A stretch of DNA of 64,000 nt from Candidatus Methylomirabilis sp. Its GTDB lineage: Bacteria; Methylomirabilota; Methylomirabilia; Methylomirabilales; Methylomirabilaceae. The notes under the pieces are model-generated. The model saw only the letters and a program-made list of their open reading frames with translations. It had not been told where the DNA came from and ran no database searches. This document shows positions 32,971 to 42,134 of this stretch, piece by piece (within the stretch, counting starts at the first letter, position 1; every line of letters starts with the position of its first letter). The stretch is from the NCBI GenBank assembly GCA_002634395.1, contig NSJM01000005.1, positions 1 through 64,000 on the forward strand, written 5' to 3'. The translations under genes and the position numbers were made by a program.

Positions 32971-34348
32971 CGATCGGGGCGCGCGATGGGATCGCCGCCT
33001 ACTCTGGATCCTCGGCGTCGGGGCGATCGTCCGTCTGGTCCTCCTTTATGTATTGGGGGACCTGGACCTTTGGATGGACGAGGAGCAGTATCAGGAGATC
33101 GCGGTGAACCTCGTCGAAGGACGGGGGTTCGCCTTGCAGGGACAGCCGACCTCCTGGCGCCCCCCCCTCTATCCGCTTGTCCTGTCAGGGCTGTACACAC
33201 TCTTGGGTACGACGCATCCTGTCGTTGCGCGGGGCTTTCAGGCCATCCTCAGCCTGGTGAACACGCTCGTCGTCTACCTTCTCGGCCGAAGGCTTTTCGG
33301 AGAGCGCGCCGGTATCTGGGCAGCGGCCCTGTTCACCGCATATCCGTCGTTTCTGTTTTACAATAACCATCTTCTCACCGAGGTGCTGTTCACGTTTCTT
33401 ATGACAGCCACAGCCTGTTGTTTCGCGACGTATGTTGACCGTGGTCGCCTTCCGTTTCTTGCCGCCTCCGGGGCTACATTGGGTCTCGCGGTCCTGACGA
33501 GGGATATCGTCTGGCCAATAGCGGGTGTCATGTCCTTGCTTGTCGGATACGTCACCCGACCGGGCTTCACCAAGTGGATATCGCACAGCGGAGTGCTCCT
33601 CCTGTCCTTCTTAGTCGTCACCACGCCATGGGTGATTCGGAACACCCGTGTGCAGGGCACCTTCACGCTTATCGCAACCAACGGGGGTATGGCCGTTTTT
33701 GCAGGGAACTATGAGCATACCCCCCTGGATCGACCCTGGCAGTACCATGTCCTTGATCGTGAGCTAAGGTGGAGAAGCATCTTCTCCCCTGACTTGACTG
33801 AAGGGGAGCGGCAGAGGCTAGCCCTCCGGAAGGGACTCGAGTTTATCCGGGATCATCCCGGGTTGACCCTCCGCCGTGCGGTGGTCAAGGCGGCAAATGT
33901 CTGGGGTCTGGAACGTGAATTGGTCGGAGTGCTGCTGAAGGGAGGGTACGGCAAGCTTGGAAAGGAGGTGGTGCTGTTGATCACCGCGGCGATCTTCGGC
34001 GTCTATATCTTGACGGTTCTCGGCGGGGTGGCGGGGCTCTGTTTCGCTCTGGCCAAGCCAGGACAGGGGCGGCCCTTTCATCTCCTTTTCGCCGCTCTGA
34101 TCGTACTCGTCACCCTTGCCCACGCCCTGGCATTTGGTCACCCGAGATACCACCTTCCGCTTATTCCTCTCTTTTCAGTCTACGCGGCGCATGTATGGAC
34201 CATTCGCCGCGAGGTGTGGGACGGACGGCGATCCTGGGCCTTCAAGGCCGCCTCCCTGGTGGCCGGGCTTCTCTTTACAGTCTGGGTCCGGGAGATAGTG
34301 TTTATCGAGTTCGAGCGATTCGTCGCGGGGCTCGGGGGAACATTATGA
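32942..34348 (+). CDS. GT39/ArnT-like membrane glycosyltransferase (GT-C)
   Basis: The 468-residue protein has about ten hydrophobic segments. Its first periplasmic loop (LDLWMDEEQYQEIAVNLVEG) contains the DE pair expected as catalytic acid in PMT/ArnT-type enzymes. RPPLYPLVLSGLY and LTRDIVWPIAGV follow. Such enzymes use a polyprenyl-phosphate sugar as donor at the periplasmic face, so it may add side sugars after flipping. ATG 32942 has GGAG six bases upstream and is preferred to the TTG at 32930. Its stop overlaps the sulfotransferase start as ATGA. Confidence 0.9.
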   Translation: MPSMKTFSVNDRGARWDRRLLWILGVGAIVRLVLLYVLGDLDLWMDEEQYQEIAVNLVEGRGFALQGQPTSWRPPLYPLVLSGLYTLLGTTHPVVARGFQAILSLVNTLVVYLLGRRLFGERAGIWAAALFTAYPSFLFYNNHLLTEVLFTFLMTATACCFATYVDRGRLPFLAASGATLGLAVLTRDIVWPIAGVMSLLVGYVTRPGFTKWISHSGVLLLSFLVVTTPWVIRNTRVQGTFTLIATNGGMAVFAGNYEHTPLDRPWQYHVLDRELRWRSIFSPDLTEGERQRLALRKGLEFIRDHPGLTLRRAVVKAANVWGLERELVGVLLKGGYGKLGKEVVLLITAAIFGVYILTVLGGVAGLCFALAKPGQGRPFHLLFAALIVLVTLAHALAFGHPRYHLPLIPLFSVYAAHVWTIRREVWDGRRSWAFKAASLVAGLLFTVWVREIVFIEFERFVAGLGGTL

Positions 34349-35289
34349 TTGCCACGATGAAACGTGTTATTCAATCAACGACAAATATCCATCTGGCCGA
34401 CGACAGCCCGAATATCTTTATTTTTTCAACACCAAGAAGCGGGTCAACCTGGCTTATGGAGCTCATCTTAACTCAACCGGGCTTCAAGCCATGTAACGAG
34501 CCGTTCAACCTCTGGGACCCGGATGTGTGTCGATATTTCGCTCAATTAGGCATGACTGATTGGACGGATTTTCATAGTCATTATGGAAATCATGCGATGC
34601 AAGAATACATTCAGGGGTTTTGCGATGGTCGGGTTCGATTTAAGAATCCATTCTTCTATCGTAACTACTGTCGTCTGATTACACACCGCATTGTCTTTAA
34701 GATCCTCCATGCCGGTGAAGATCGTATCAACTGGTTTCGAGACACGTTTAACGGTCGAATCGTCTTCCTCCTGCGTCACCCGATTGCCGTCAGTCTGTCT
34801 CGTAAATTCTATCCGCGACTTGGAGCCTTTCTCAATACCGAGTACAGAGAACATTTTTCTGAGACGCAACTTCGAGAGGCGAAGAAGATTGTTGAGTCGG
34901 GAACCAAGCTTGAGCAAGGCGTATTGGATTGGTGCCTGCAGAATGCCGTTCCGTTAAGAGATGCGACGCCTGACTGGATCATCGTTTCATATGAACAACT
35001 GATCATTGATCCGAGACCTGTGCTGAAGGGTCTGGCAAGCAGGTTGGAATTGCCCAAACCTGAACGAATGGCGCAGCGACTGACTATCCCCTCTGCCTCA
35101 ACACACAAATGCGATGAAAAGACGAAGCAGGTACTCAAGAATAGAGAAGAGAATAATCGTTGGGTCGTTGAAAAATGGCGTGAAAAGGTCACCGAAGAAG
35201 AGGAACGCCGCGCCATGGAGATATTAGAGCAGTTCAATGTGGATGTGTATCGGTTCGGTGATCCTGCGTGCACCCTGGTTGTGAATTAG
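34345..35289 (+). CDS. PAPS-dependent sulfotransferase
   Basis: The 314-residue protein has the 5'-phosphosulfate loop IFIFSTPRSGSTWLMELIL (PRSGSTW at 30-36). The 3'-phosphate motif is GRIVFLLRHPIAVSLSRKF. The C-terminal DWIIVSYEQLIIDPRPVLKG and a helical tail match bacterial sulfotransferases acting on carbohydrates. It would move sulfate from PAPS to the polysaccharide or its lipid-linked precursor. APS kinase and sulfate adenylyltransferase genes at 48.2-50.2 kb could provide the donor. ATG 34345 overlaps the preceding stop; a longer frame to 34195 is not coding. It is somewhat more AT-rich than its neighbours. Confidence 0.92.
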   Translation: MIATMKRVIQSTTNIHLADDSPNIFIFSTPRSGSTWLMELILTQPGFKPCNEPFNLWDPDVCRYFAQLGMTDWTDFHSHYGNHAMQEYIQGFCDGRVRFKNPFFYRNYCRLITHRIVFKILHAGEDRINWFRDTFNGRIVFLLRHPIAVSLSRKFYPRLGAFLNTEYREHFSETQLREAKKIVESGTKLEQGVLDWCLQNAVPLRDATPDWIIVSYEQLIIDPRPVLKGLASRLELPKPERMAQRLTIPSASTHKCDEKTKQVLKNREENNRWVVEKWREKVTEEEERRAMEILEQFNVDVYRFGDPACTLVVN

Positions 35290-35319
35290 TGAGTGTCCGA
35301 AAGCGGAGCGTGAGCGAAC

Positions 35320-37206
35320 GTGTGCGGAATTTGCGGCACAATCAATCGTGATCCCGACGCGCCGGTGGATGAAGGAATGCTCCACAGGATGGCAAAGGCG
35401 CTGGCGCATCGAGGGCCGGATAGCGAGGGCTTCTTTGCGAACGGTCATGTCGGCCTCGCGCATCGCCGGTTGGCGATCATTGATCTCAGCTCCGACGGCG
35501 CGCAGCCGATGAGCAATGAGGACGGCTCGATCTGGATCGTGTTCAACGGGGAGATCTACAACTTCTACGAACTGCGTGAAGCCCTGGTGCGAAAAGGGCA
35601 CAATTTCCGTTCCAGAACCGACACCGAGGTGATTGTTCACCTCTATGAGGAGCTGGGGCCTGAAGCGCTCCGCGCGCTCAGGGGGATGTTCGCCCTGGCC
35701 ATCTGGGATGCGAATCAACAGCAGCTCCTGCTGGCCAGGGATCGTCTCGGGAAAAAACCGCTCTTTTATTTTGCCGGGTCCTCTTCGTTTGCTTTTGCCT
35801 CCGAACTCCAATCCCTGCTCGAAGACACGGCTGTTCCGCGGGTGCCGGACTTGGAGGCGATTCGGTATTACCTCACTTATCGGTACGTTCCATCCCCCTA
35901 CAGTGCGTTTCAGGGGATCAGGAAGCTTCCACCGGCTCACTACCTGTTGCTCAAGGAAGGGCAACTCCGGACGCATCGGTACTGGGCGCTTCGCTATGCT
36001 GAGAAATCGGATGAGCCGGAAGAGGTTCTGGTGGACCGGCTCCGCGGATCTCTTGAGGAGGCGGTTCGCCTCAGGATGATCGGCGACGTGCCGATTGGCG
36101 CCTTCCTGAGCGGAGGCCTCGACTCCAGCGCGGTGGTCGCTTTGATGAGTCGGTGGAGCGGGAGACCCGTCAAGACCTTTTCGATCGGATTTGAGGAAGA
36201 TTCCTTCTCGGAGCTGCCTTATGCAAGATCGGTCGCCAGACGTTTCGGCACCGATCATCACGAGTATGTGGTGAAGCCCGATGCTGTCGGCATCCTTCCG
36301 CTTCTGGTGCGCCATTTTGGTGAGCCCTTTGCCGATTCGACGGCGGTCCCACAGTACTATCTTTCACAACTGGCCCGGGAGCACGTGACCGTCGTCCTTG
36401 CCGGGGACGGCGGCGATGAGGCGTTCGGCGGGTATGACCGCTACGTGGCCGGTTTGGCGGCTCGACCTACCGACCGCATTCCCATCACGCTCAGAAATGG
36501 CTTGGCGGGTATGACCCGACGACTGTCGAAGGTACCCCTGTCCACCCCTTTGCTTCAGCGAACGGGTCGTATGCTCCGGGCGCTCAGCGACGATCCTCAG
36601 AGACGCTATGTCCGATGGATGAGTCACTTCGACATGCAGCAGCAGGCCGCCCTGTTTTCCAGCGCCTTCCTCAAACAGGTTCGCGACATCGATCCGGAGA
36701 GACTGGTCCTTGACCGGTATCAGGAAACCGATGCCGCCCATCCGCTGGATGCGACCCTCGACGTCGATGTGAACACCTATCTTCCCGACGACCTGCTTGT
36801 GAAGGTGGATATTACCTCTATGGCCAACTCACTGGAGGTGCGTGCGCCCCTTCTCGATCATCCGCTGATGGAATTTGCCGCCGCTCTGCCGCCGTCGTTC
36901 AAGATACAGGGCGTCGACAAGAAATACCTTCTCAAGCGAGCAATGGTCGATCTCCTGCCTGCGGAGATCCTGAATCGGTCCAAACAGGGGTTTATTGTCC
37001 CTATTGACCGGTGGTTCAGACATGACCTGCAAGAGATGGCGTACGATACCCTTCTTAGTTCGCGGTCTCTCAGGCGGGGCTACTTCAGACCGGAGGCGGT
37101 GAAAAGACTGCTGGATGAGCATGCCGGCGGCGCGCACGACCGTCATCGGCAACTGTGGAGCCTCTTGATGTTGGAACTGTGGCATCGGTGCTTCATTGAT
37201 CAGTGA
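35320..37206 (+). CDS. asnB: Asparagine synthase (glutamine-hydrolysing)-type amidotransferase
   Basis: The 628-residue enzyme has the N-terminal nucleophile Cys2 in MCGICGTINRD and the glutaminase motifs AHRGPDSEGFF and FNGEIYNFYELR. The synthetase domain carries the PP-loop FLSGGLDSSAVVAL and LAGDGGDEAFGGYDRY. It amidates a carboxylate using glutamine and ATP. In exosortase-type polysaccharide clusters an AsnB-like enzyme is a standard member and probably amidates uronic acids or amino-acid substituents. The start is GTG at 35320, fixed by the need for Cys at position 2. A spurious reading exists on the opposite strand. Confidence 0.95.
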   Translation: MCGICGTINRDPDAPVDEGMLHRMAKALAHRGPDSEGFFANGHVGLAHRRLAIIDLSSDGAQPMSNEDGSIWIVFNGEIYNFYELREALVRKGHNFRSRTDTEVIVHLYEELGPEALRALRGMFALAIWDANQQQLLLARDRLGKKPLFYFAGSSSFAFASELQSLLEDTAVPRVPDLEAIRYYLTYRYVPSPYSAFQGIRKLPPAHYLLLKEGQLRTHRYWALRYAEKSDEPEEVLVDRLRGSLEEAVRLRMIGDVPIGAFLSGGLDSSAVVALMSRWSGRPVKTFSIGFEEDSFSELPYARSVARRFGTDHHEYVVKPDAVGILPLLVRHFGEPFADSTAVPQYYLSQLAREHVTVVLAGDGGDEAFGGYDRYVAGLAARPTDRIPITLRNGLAGMTRRLSKVPLSTPLLQRTGRMLRALSDDPQRRYVRWMSHFDMQQQAALFSSAFLKQVRDIDPERLVLDRYQETDAAHPLDATLDVDVNTYLPDDLLVKVDITSMANSLEVRAPLLDHPLMEFAAALPPSFKIQGVDKKYLLKRAMVDLLPAEILNRSKQGFIVPIDRWFRHDLQEMAYDTLLSSRSLRRGYFRPEAVKRLLDEHAGGAHDRHRQLWSLLMLELWHRCFIDQ

Positions 37207-37250
37207 CCGGAAGTGTGTCGAGGCTCTGAAAGTGGAGGAGCGGCGTTCCG

Positions 37251-37964
37251 ATGAACTCAACGAAGGACGCCGTCGTCGTATGGGAAAGTCCGATGCTTAG
37301 GTATCTTGTTAAGCGGTACGTTCCTCCATCCGTGGTGAATAGCCTGCTGTTGATGGTCCCTTCGCTGTACCCCGGACTGAGATATGAGAGCCAGCTCTCC
37401 GAGGAACAGAGGACTGTATTGATCGAACTGTTAGGAAAAGGGATTCCTGGGAACGTTATTGAATGTGGAGTGTATCGCGGAGGCACAACGGTTTTGATGG
37501 CCCTTTATCTAAAAAAGGAGGGATCGCGAAGAAAAAAGATTTACGCCCTTGATTCCTTCATGAGTTTTCCGACAGATGAAGTGAACGGGGAGATCGGCCG
37601 CGGATTGGTCCCCGAGCAAGGTCGAACTGCATTCACATCGACCTCCAGTGATTACGTCCAGCGGAAAGTCGATAGACTGGGATTGCATGACATGATTGAA
37701 ATCGTACCAGGGTATTTTGAGGATACTCTGGATACGATCAAGGACAGTTTCTGTCTGGCCCTGATCGATTGTGACTTAGAGAAGAGCGTTGAATATTGTT
37801 TGACCACCCTGTGGGATAGGGTGATCAAGGGTGGACACATCGTTGTCGATGATTACACCAATCCCGGCTATCCGGGGGCAAGGATAGCCGCCGATCGATT
37901 CCTCAGCAATGTGAACTATACACAGCGGTACGTGTGCCATGGTCTGCTGGTCATAGAAAAATAG
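37251..37964 (+). CDS. TylF/MycF-type O-methyltransferase
   Basis: The 237-residue protein has the TylF family pattern: GNVIECGVYRGGTTVLMALY, IYALDSFMSFP, ALIDCDLEKSVEYCLTTLWD, and GGHIVVDDYTNPGYPGARIA with the metal-binding acidic residues. These Mg-dependent enzymes O-methylate sugar hydroxyls, as in macrolide deoxysugars. It probably methylates a sugar in the polymer. GGAGGAG precedes the ATG. Confidence 0.92.
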   Translation: MNSTKDAVVVWESPMLRYLVKRYVPPSVVNSLLLMVPSLYPGLRYESQLSEEQRTVLIELLGKGIPGNVIECGVYRGGTTVLMALYLKKEGSRRKKIYALDSFMSFPTDEVNGEIGRGLVPEQGRTAFTSTSSDYVQRKVDRLGLHDMIEIVPGYFEDTLDTIKDSFCLALIDCDLEKSVEYCLTTLWDRVIKGGHIVVDDYTNPGYPGARIAADRFLSNVNYTQRYVCHGLLVIEK

Positions 37965-38003
37965 CATGGCGCTGTTAGCACACTCCGGAAAGTGAGGAAT
38001 CGA

Positions 38004-38660
38004 ATGAGACGTAGAATTGTGAAGGCTCTGCTTGGCTTGTTCTGGTTGATGACGGCAGTCGGCACACCGGCCATAGGAGCGGAGAATCGCATTGAGGGTA
38101 CGCCGCCACTACGCCTGATAGAGGTCCAGGATTCGCCGGCCTTAGGCCCGGAGAATGCGCCGGTGACGGTCGTGGAGTTTTCGGATCTTCAGTGTCCTTA
38201 CTGCGCGCAAATCTCCTCGACGCTCAAGAGTCTCGTGCAACTCTACCCAGGCCGGGTCCGGTGGGTCTTTAAGCACTTCCCGCTGCGGATTCACCCCGAC
38301 GCGTCCTTGGCCCACGAGGCGGCCCTCGCAGCCCACGAGCAGGGGAAATTCTGGGAGATGCACGACCTCCTCTTGAGCAACCAGGGTCGCCTCAAGCGCG
38401 ACGACCTCATAAGCTATGCGCGCCGGCTCGGGTTGGACCTGCAAGCCTTTGCGAATGACCTCGACTCCGGGAGGCTACAGGCCCGTGTGTTGCGCGACAC
38501 CCTCCAGGGCCGCAGCCTGCGCGTGAACACGACGCCAACCTGCTTCATTAACGGCAAACGGGTGGTTGGCGCTCAACTGCTCTCCAGATTCCGGCAGGTA
38601 ATCGATCGTGAGCTGGTCGATTCGACCGTCATCCCGCGTGCCACGCCGCCGATGCCATAA
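38004..38660 (+). CDS. DsbA-like periplasmic thiol-disulfide oxidoreductase
   Basis: The 218-residue protein has a Sec signal (ALLGLFWLMTAVGTPAIGA) and a thioredoxin-fold domain with FSDLQCPYCAQISSTL (Cys64-Pro-Tyr-Cys67). The cis-proline loop is NTTPTCFINGKRVVGA. The arrangement is that of DsbA/BdbD-like Thioredoxin_4 proteins. It may introduce disulfides in secreted proteins such as the Cys-rich protein at 28960. ATG 38004 has GAGG six bases upstream and is preferred to GTG 37992. Its role in this cluster is not obvious. Confidence 0.9.
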   Translation: MRRRIVKALLGLFWLMTAVGTPAIGAENRIEGTPPLRLIEVQDSPALGPENAPVTVVEFSDLQCPYCAQISSTLKSLVQLYPGRVRWVFKHFPLRIHPDASLAHEAALAAHEQGKFWEMHDLLLSNQGRLKRDDLISYARRLGLDLQAFANDLDSGRLQARVLRDTLQGRSLRVNTTPTCFINGKRVVGAQLLSRFRQVIDRELVDSTVIPRATPPMP

Positions 38661-38663
38661 GGC

Positions 38664-38806
38664 CTGTGGGTACCACTGGTAGGTAATCGTCAAGATGGCG
38701 ACCATGGTTGATCGAGGCCGTCGAGGGGTCGCACCCTGGCATCCGCTAGGACCAGATGGGCAACTGTGCAGGTGTCCTGGGCATCAACGAAAAAGCTCTC
38801 TGATAC
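38664..38806 (-). pseudogene. Deleted remnant of a second pectate-lyase-like gene
   Basis: Two blocks here match separate parts of the intact gene at 44134-46011 on the same strand. Block one (about 38655-38705) matches its last codons and 3' flank, including ATAAGGCCT; it translates to ILTITYQWYP against ALTISYQVP. Block two (about 38748-38803) translates to FVDAQDTCTVAHLVLADA against FVDTQTACTAAYLALTDA in the intact protein, which is mid-protein. The roughly 900 bp between these blocks in the intact gene are missing, so this is a decayed, internally deleted copy. The rest of the 38661-38932 gap shows nothing else recognisable. Confidence 0.75.
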
Positions 38807-38932
38807 GCGGTCGGTGATGACCGCATCGAAGCTCCACGACAATCTACTGTCTGGGGGCTCGTGCCTACCTAATAGTGTGGACTGACATTACGTCCGAAAT
38901 TTCCAGGAACATTTTACGCTGAGGAGGCAAAG

Positions 38933-40000
38933 ATGGAGAAACTTCGACTTGGTATTATAGGGGCTGGCCCCATTGTCGAAAAAAAGCATCTGCCGGCATT
39001 AGCTGAGGTGCCGGAAATTGCCGTGGTAGCTATATGCCGGCGCAACCTAGAATCGCTTCATCAGCTCGCAGATCGATTCCGCATAGTGAAGCGTTACACC
39101 GACTACCGGGACCTCTTAGATCAAAAAGATATCGATGCCGTGCTGATCGCTACGGGACCCGAGGCTCAACCGCAGATTGTCATGGACGCTGCTGCCGCTC
39201 GCAAGCACATTTTTGCCGAAAAACCCATGGCCCAGACATCCGTCCAGGCACGGCAGATGGCCGATGCGATCAAGGCTGCAGACGTCTTTTTCCAACTTGG
39301 TTTCAATAAAAGGTTTTACTACGGCTACCGGCAGGCGAAAAGGTTGATTCAGAGTGGAGAGCTGGGAGCGCTGTCAGGGATTCATGCCAGGTTTTGGTTC
39401 CAAGCCGGGCGTCGGAGTGCCATGCTTCACAATGGCATTCACTTCTTTGACCTTGTCCATTTCTTCATAGGGCCCGTCAGAGAGGTGTTCGCACGAAGAT
39501 ACACTTTGCTGCCCCCGGATCAGCGAGTTGTAACGTCTGAGACCGTGTCTGTCTCACTCCGGGGGGAAACCGGTGTGGTAGGTAATCTGCTTCTCTCCTC
39601 GCTGGCGTCTTGGGATTATCCGAATGAGCATGTCGATATTATTGGGTCTAACTATAATGTCCTCTCTGTGGCGAATGGCAGGCAACTATCCTTATTCCGG
39701 AGAGGGGAAGATCAGCCCGCTCAGCTCTACGAAAACACCTTATCGGTTCATTGGTGGTCTGGCAATGAAGAGCAAGGCTTCGCCAGCCAATTGCGAGTCT
39801 TTGCCCAAAACATTCGGCATAGAACGGACCCGCTCACTGGCCCAGACGATCTTCGCCTTCTGAGCGCCCTGGCAGATGACGGAATCCGTGCTCTTATGTT
39901 GTTGGACGTGGTTAACACTTCTATTGTTGAGAATTGCAATGTACCGGTGCCCCCCCTTTATCAGACCCTAACCGATGGAGTCGAGGAGGTAGTCAGATGA
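38933..40000 (+). CDS. Gfo/Idh/MocA-family NAD(P)-dependent oxidoreductase (first)
   Basis: The 355-residue protein has a Rossmann N-terminus (LRLGIIGAGPIVEKKHLPAL), the EKP motif (FAEKPMAQ) that carries the catalytic lysine, and the HNGIHFFDLVHFF segment with the active-site histidine. These enzymes oxidise or reduce nucleotide-sugar hydroxyls, for example making 3-keto UDP-GlcNAcA before transamination. With the DegT-type aminotransferase and the acyltransferase it could build an acetamido sugar. AGGAGG precedes the ATG. The stop overlaps the next start by ATGA. Confidence 0.93.
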   Translation: MEKLRLGIIGAGPIVEKKHLPALAEVPEIAVVAICRRNLESLHQLADRFRIVKRYTDYRDLLDQKDIDAVLIATGPEAQPQIVMDAAAARKHIFAEKPMAQTSVQARQMADAIKAADVFFQLGFNKRFYYGYRQAKRLIQSGELGALSGIHARFWFQAGRRSAMLHNGIHFFDLVHFFIGPVREVFARRYTLLPPDQRVVTSETVSVSLRGETGVVGNLLLSSLASWDYPNEHVDIIGSNYNVLSVANGRQLSLFRRGEDQPAQLYENTLSVHWWSGNEEQGFASQLRVFAQNIRHRTDPLTGPDDLRLLSALADDGIRALMLLDVVNTSIVENCNVPVPPLYQTLTDGVEEVVR

Positions 40001-41178
40001 AGCGCACAGAAGAAAATCATGGAAGGTCACTAAACATCGCCATCATCGGTTGCGGCCGAATCGGTGAACGCGAGGCATCAGCGGTAGTCTCTATTCCCGA
40101 TCTGAGGCTAGTAGCGGTCTCAGACGTCGGACCTGCCTTTCGAGAGAAGGCTTTGCGCATGGGAGAAAAATATGAATGCGATGCCGTCCACGAGTGGCGC
40201 CACTTAGTTACACGCGATGACGTGAACATCGTTATCGTATCAACTCCTACCACCTTCCATAAGGACATGAGCATTGAAGCCATGAAACATGGCAAACATG
40301 TCATATGCGAGAAACCCCTGGCCGGCACCCCCGAAGATGCGGAGGAAATGCTCTCCGTCGCGCGAGCCCAAGGGGTAAAGTTGATGACAAACTTTAACCA
40401 TCGCCGCCACGACCATATTCAGAGGGCAAAGGAAATTGTGGACCGAGGGCTTATCGGTTGCCCCGTTTTTATTCGAGGACGTATCGGTCATGGGCGATTC
40501 ATTGTTGGACCTTCACCCTCCAACCCCGAGCGATTTCAGTGTCAGAACACGTGGTACACGGACATCACGTACGCAGGTGGCGGAGCTCTCATCGACAACG
40601 GCGTGCACTTGCTCGATCTTGCTCGTTGGTTCATGGATGACGAATTCGTTGAAGCCCAAGGCTATGTCACCTACAACCTGGATCTCTATGAAAGACAGGG
40701 AGACGGAAACTGGGCCTTTAGTAGGCAAAGCGAGTGCGAAGACAATGCATTTGGCCTATTCAAGACAAAAGGAGGTCGAGTAGCCAGTATTCATTCATCT
40801 TGGGTGCAGTGGCAGGGGTATCTGTACCTTGAGATCTTTGGGACAAACGGCTCCGTAGTTATCAATAGCGATCAGATTCAGGGCCACGTTTCATACTCTG
40901 TATTTAATGGATGTAACCGTCACGGAGACCCGATTGCCAATATCATAGAGGTTCCCGCGCTCTTGCGACCGGACCCTTCTTGGAAGCGCCAATTGCAAGA
41001 GTTTGTTGCCGCAATCAGAGAAGATCGTGAGCCGAGTCAGAGCGGCTATGATGGCTTGCAAGCGATGCGCATGGTTCAAGCCGTCTACGACTCGGCAGGA
41101 TCAGGAAAGACCGTGCCCATTGAAGCGGTATCGCCTTCGCTAGACATAGAACTAAGCGGTATTCCGGCCCTTAGATAA
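39997..41178 (+). CDS. Gfo/Idh/MocA-family NAD(P)-dependent oxidoreductase (second)
   Basis: The 393-residue protein has LNIAIIGCGRIGEREASAV, the CEKPLAGTPEDAEEM motif and GGGALIDNGVHLLDLARWFM. It is a distant paralogue of the preceding enzyme rather than a recent duplicate, so the two probably act on different sugars or steps. ATG 39997 has GAGGAGG about 8 nt upstream, inside the end of the preceding gene; the frame extends to 39934 without support. Confidence 0.93.
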   Translation: MKRTEENHGRSLNIAIIGCGRIGEREASAVVSIPDLRLVAVSDVGPAFREKALRMGEKYECDAVHEWRHLVTRDDVNIVIVSTPTTFHKDMSIEAMKHGKHVICEKPLAGTPEDAEEMLSVARAQGVKLMTNFNHRRHDHIQRAKEIVDRGLIGCPVFIRGRIGHGRFIVGPSPSNPERFQCQNTWYTDITYAGGGALIDNGVHLLDLARWFMDDEFVEAQGYVTYNLDLYERQGDGNWAFSRQSECEDNAFGLFKTKGGRVASIHSSWVQWQGYLYLEIFGTNGSVVINSDQIQGHVSYSVFNGCNRHGDPIANIIEVPALLRPDPSWKRQLQEFVAAIREDREPSQSGYDGLQAMRMVQAVYDSAGSGKTVPIEAVSPSLDIELSGIPALR

Positions 41179-41261
41179 GATTTGCGGCGCAACTTGCCAA
41201 GCCAACCGATCGTGAGCCAAAGAGAAAACCCTTCGCGCAAGTAATCCACGATAGCTTTTCA

Positions 41262-41277
41262 GGGGACGAACATTGCC
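41262..41277 (+). promoter_or_regulatory. Weaker sigma-54-like promoter
   Basis: GGGGACGAACATTGCC has GG (41263-41264) and GC (41275-41276) ten bases apart and shares ACGAACATTGC with the strong promoter at 4368. The -24 box reads GGGAC in place of GGCAC. It lies in the 174-nt gap before the methyltransferase at 41353 and could be an internal promoter for the last three genes of the run. Confidence 0.45.
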
Positions 41278-41352
41278 CTGTAGGCGCGGATGCGGGTGGT
41301 TGCCATGAGATGGGAACTCGAGGCGTTGTCGATTGTGTGATACGGGGGATGA

Positions 41353-42093
41353 ATGGAGATCTATCACAGTCAAGCTGACCAGCCGATCTTGGATTGGCAG
41401 TGGCTTGAGCCCGGCCTACGCAATATCACTGCGATCATTCTCCGGCATCTTCCTTCCGGTGGCGGTAAGGCACTTGATGTTGGCCATGGTACGGGAAGAG
41501 TTACGTTTCAGCTGGCCGCCCGCGGTTTCCAGGTCGACGCGGTCGATGTAGAACCCAGGATTGTTGAGTTGGCAAAGCGACTCGCGGCTGCTCGCCATGA
41601 ATCAGACTGTTATTTTCGAGTGGGTGATTTTCGTGATCCGGAGGTGGTAGTACCGGACCACTATGATCTGGTGGTCTGCTCCGAGGTCCTGGAGCATGTC
41701 GTAGATTATGAGTCCATCTATGAAAATATCTATCGCAGTCTTAAGCCGGGCGGACGTGTGATCATCACAGTCCCGTATGATCCGAAGAAATTCTCGGTCC
41801 TGGACAGTTACAATGGGCATGTGCGTCGCTTTTCGTACAGCCAAGTGATGAACGACCTCCGGCCGTATAGAAGCAAGAAGATCATCATCACCGGCTTTCC
41901 CTTCTATCAACTGCTTTGCAGAGCATACCTGCTCAAGCTGAGTTTGACGGGCGGCCAGCATTCGAACGAGGAGCTATGGACGAAGCGTTCTACCCGAGTA
42001 ATCGCCCGAATGATCTATCCGCTCTGCCGCTTCGACAACTTCTTTGCATTCACCTGCCTTGGTACCAATCTGATAGCGATAGCTGAGAAGTAA
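41353..42093 (+). CDS. Class I SAM-dependent methyltransferase
   Basis: The 246-residue protein has motif I ALDVGHGTGRVTFQLA, VDAVDVEPRIVELAKRL, and YDLVVCSEVLEHVVDYESIY followed by LKPGGRVIITVPYD. It belongs to the Methyltransf_23/25 type common in sugar-modification clusters. The histidine in DVGHGTG is a mild deviation from the usual Cys/Ala. The substrate is unknown; it is adjacent to a GT2 gene and a GT75-like gene. Confidence 0.9.
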   Translation: MEIYHSQADQPILDWQWLEPGLRNITAIILRHLPSGGGKALDVGHGTGRVTFQLAARGFQVDAVDVEPRIVELAKRLAAARHESDCYFRVGDFRDPEVVVPDHYDLVVCSEVLEHVVDYESIYENIYRSLKPGGRVIITVPYDPKKFSVLDSYNGHVRRFSYSQVMNDLRPYRSKKIIITGFPFYQLLCRAYLLKLSLTGGQHSNEELWTKRSTRVIARMIYPLCRFDNFFAFTCLGTNLIAIAEK

Positions 42094-42134
42094 GCTCAAT
42101 TGCCAACGCCCGCGCTTGGCAGGGGGAGAGATCG

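Noticed and set aside
35224-36315. Long open frame on the minus strand opposite the AsnB gene
   Set aside because: The + strand frame encodes a full asparagine synthase with all motifs; the opposite frame is a by-product of codon bias. The same reasoning removes minus-strand frames at 23278-24153, 27160-28053 and 47277-48395.
38880-38925. Sigma-54 promoter before the first Gfo/Idh gene
   Set aside because: AGGAACATTTTACGCT has GG and GC at the right spacing but neither box otherwise fits the consensus.
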